From positions 1 through 35,691 of the forward strand of contig CAYUVB010000016.1 of assembly GCA_964448055.1 (NCBI GenBank): a stretch of DNA of 35,691 nt, read 5' to 3'. Positions 34,085-35,691 of this stretch are shown here, in pieces. The stretch comes from WANQ01 sp964448055 (GTDB lineage Archaea > Thermoproteota > Thermoprotei_A > Sulfolobales > WANQ01). Below the pieces are notes generated by a model. The model had not been told where the DNA came from and made no database searches. It saw only the letters and a list, made by a program, of their open reading frames with translations. Each line of letters begins with the position of its first letter. Within the stretch, counting starts at the first letter, position 1. The position numbers were made by a program, and so were the translations under genes.

Positions 34085-35473
34085 ATGGTGTATTCTTTTT
34101 ATACCCTTCTATTTCCATGGGTGCCGCTCCACTTGTGGGATATATTACTTGGATTAGCGGCAAGTGTCTTTGGAGGTGTCTATGCTTGGTGGTGGTTTAG
34201 TATTGGTCGTTGGAGAAGTTTGTTGAAGAGAATACTTCAACGAGGACTAATCATAGGCAAGATCATAGACGTGTTTCTACCAAGTACTGGATGGCTATCA
34301 CTAAGTAGACACAGCTATTTCGGTAGCAACGAAAGCAACTATACCTATATTCATATTGATCAGAAATCAGTAAACATCATGCGTGGCCTAATAGGAGAAA
34401 CCATCGGCTGGGATCCAAGCGTTCTACTAAACCCTCATATCCTCATTGTTGGTGCTAGCGGTTGGGGTAAAACAAGCTTCCTACGTAGATTTACCCGCTT
34501 CATATGGGAAAATAGATTCAATGGATTAAAACTAATAGTATTTGACTATCTAGGCCACTTTACCAACCTGGGCTTACCCGTAGTAGACCTAGCTGAAACA
34601 CCTCTCGAGCCATTAAGCCTACTCGCGTCTCGTGAAGTAGAATTCAGTAGTGGTAGTCCTAGTAGGAGAGCACGAGCATTCACCGAGGCCTTCTGCGTGG
34701 CAACAGGGCTAGGACCACTACAATTAGGAATACTATTACAAGCTACTATCCAGGCATTCAAGTCTAAAGGAATAAGCGATGGCGATAGAGGTAGTTGGAG
34801 AAGAGATCCACCACAAGTACCAGACATCATAGAAGGACTACATAAAGTAGTCAAGTCCCGGAGACTCGAGGAAGTCAATAAGCTTGAAGCAAGACTACAC
34901 GAGATAATGCTCACATATAACTCATCGAACAATACTATTGGTTTAAAGAGTATCTATAGGGTGCTGAGGGAGTATAAGGGCGTAGTACTGGATATGCATG
35001 CACTAGATATTCATGCAAGGATATTCTTCACAGACCTAATAGTACGTAGACTACTTGACTATGCACAATCATCCAAGACAATACTAAACATAATGCTAGT
35101 AGTAGATGAAGCCAAGTATGCAGGCTTCCTAGATAAACGAAGCACTGAGACAAGACCAGGAATAGAAGCAGCCCTCATAGCCAGAAACTATGGAGTAGGA
35201 GTAGTACTAAGCAGCCAAGGAATAGCACACTTCCCCAGCGACGTACTAAGAAACACAGCATTCAAGATAATAGGAACACTAACATACTCAATGGACAAAG
35301 AATACATATCAAAAACCATGGGCCAAGAAGTAACATACGTAATAGAAAACCTACCCAGAGGATACAGCGTAATAGAAATACAGAGCGCAAGAAACCTAAT
35401 ACCAACAACCAAACACCTATCAAGAATGATATTCCTAGTAGAACAAGCAAAAGACATCACATACTACACATAG
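34085..35473 (+). CDS. HerA-like membrane-anchored ATPase
   Basis: This 462-residue P-loop ATPase is of the HerA/VirD4 type. The N-terminus has two hydrophobic segments (about residues 5-38), then a basic stretch. Walker A GASGWGKTS lies at 123-131, the next strand KLIVFDYLGHF is in the HerA DWH position, Walker B NIMLVVDEAKY comes late, and a VVLSSQGIAHFP sensor region follows. It may move DNA across or at the membrane, for example in element transfer. The start region AACAGGTCGCATGG and a TATA-like GTATTTTTAAC lie upstream, next to the GC-rich segment. It is not closely similar to the ATPase at 13000-14628. Confidence 0.82.
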   Translation: MVYSFYTLLFPWVPLHLWDILLGLAASVFGGVYAWWWFSIGRWRSLLKRILQRGLIIGKIIDVFLPSTGWLSLSRHSYFGSNESNYTYIHIDQKSVNIMRGLIGETIGWDPSVLLNPHILIVGASGWGKTSFLRRFTRFIWENRFNGLKLIVFDYLGHFTNLGLPVVDLAETPLEPLSLLASREVEFSSGSPSRRARAFTEAFCVATGLGPLQLGILLQATIQAFKSKGISDGDRGSWRRDPPQVPDIIEGLHKVVKSRRLEEVNKLEARLHEIMLTYNSSNNTIGLKSIYRVLREYKGVVLDMHALDIHARIFFTDLIVRRLLDYAQSSKTILNIMLVVDEAKYAGFLDKRSTETRPGIEAALIARNYGVGVVLSSQGIAHFPSDVLRNTAFKIIGTLTYSMDKEYISKTMGQEVTYVIENLPRGYSVIEIQSARNLIPTTKHLSRMIFLVEQAKDITYYT

Positions 35474-35691
35474 GCACAAAACCAGACAATAAGTCAAACA
35501 ATTACAACAAGCCTGCTGGGAACTAGGAAGCAAAGAACACATAGCCACGTCTCAATGTAATAATAGAAAGAAAAATACGAGAAAACAAGCCTAGGACAAG
35601 AACTTAGAAAAATAGCAAAGAAATACATGGACCAAGTAGATAAACTAACACCACGTGAAAGAGAACTACTAAGAAAAATAATAGAGCTAAC
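35474..35691 (+). other. Window end with partial plus-strand frame
   Basis: After the ATPase stop, a frame from about 35573 runs off the end (YEKTSLGQELRKIAKKYMD and onward, helical and charged), with ATG 35627 the only standard start. A different frame just upstream (ACWELGSKEHIATSQ) also looks coding, so a frameshifted or partial gene is possible. Nothing is recognised. Confidence 0.3.

Overview
The window comes from a hyperthermophilic crenarchaeon (Thermoproteota, most like Desulfurococcales; the genus cannot be fixed from sequence alone). The evidence is a crenarchaeal-type Rpo8 RNA polymerase subunit, archaeal TFE, a thermosome, PAN, ABCE1, a bifunctional FBP aldolase/phosphatase, a GTP-type PEP carboxykinase, a SmAP3-type Sm protein, frequent TTG/GTG starts, TATA-box promoters and GC-rich tRNAs in AT-rich DNA. 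Two runs of exactly 100 N (18354-18453, 29602-29701) show that this is a scaffolded draft.

Region 1 (1-5072) is an integrated mobile element of the SSV type. A 50-bp direct repeat (15-64 and 4993-5042, one mismatch) lies in the 3' half of a tRNA-Ala(CGC) gene. The integrase is split: its N-terminal part abuts the intact tRNA on the right, and its C-terminal part, broken by a one-base frameshift, starts at the left repeat. The 4978-bp unit carries a PD-(D/E)XK-like protein with an embedded Cys cluster, a winged-helix repressor candidate with a perfect 10+10 bp palindrome at its promoter, two AbrB-like proteins, an unknown protein and a Thr-rich secreted protein.

Region 2 (5130-29172) is core genome. 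It holds tRNA-Arg and central carbon genes (triosephosphate isomerase, FBP aldolase/phosphatase, and far to the right PEP carboxykinase), which form part of gluconeogenesis. Next are ABCE1 and an operon of S17e, a Urm1/SAMP-like modifier, a phosphoribosyltransferase and KEOPS subunit Cgi121. The thermosome and a membrane-anchored HerA-like ATPase follow. Rpo8 then diverges from SmAP3-archaeosine transglycosylase, and PAN, a PUA-domain protein and a PAC2 protein form a minus-strand proteolysis/tRNA cluster. A plus-strand run MBF1-HflX-Trm56-TFE-C5 methyltransferase-SPOUT protein is tightly overlapping. tRNA-Val, a winged-helix regulator, S-adenosylhomocysteine hydrolase, tRNA-Met, a structured RNA candidate and a translin-like gene complete the region. 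Two box C/D sRNA candidates lie in intergenic gaps.

Region 3 (29400-35691) is accessory and decayed. It has a frameshifted CBS-domain gene running into a gap, a HAD hydrolase cut by the same gap, a truncated pyrD pseudogene, a UPF0175/DUF3368-PIN toxin-antitoxin pair, an orphan UPF0175 antitoxin, and a HerA-like C-terminal remnant. Then come a LAGLIDADG homing endonuclease, an unusually GC-rich segment packed with interlocking inverted repeats, and an intact HerA-like ATPase facing the other way. The most unusual signals are the split-integrase element, the GC-rich structured segment and the small-RNA candidates.
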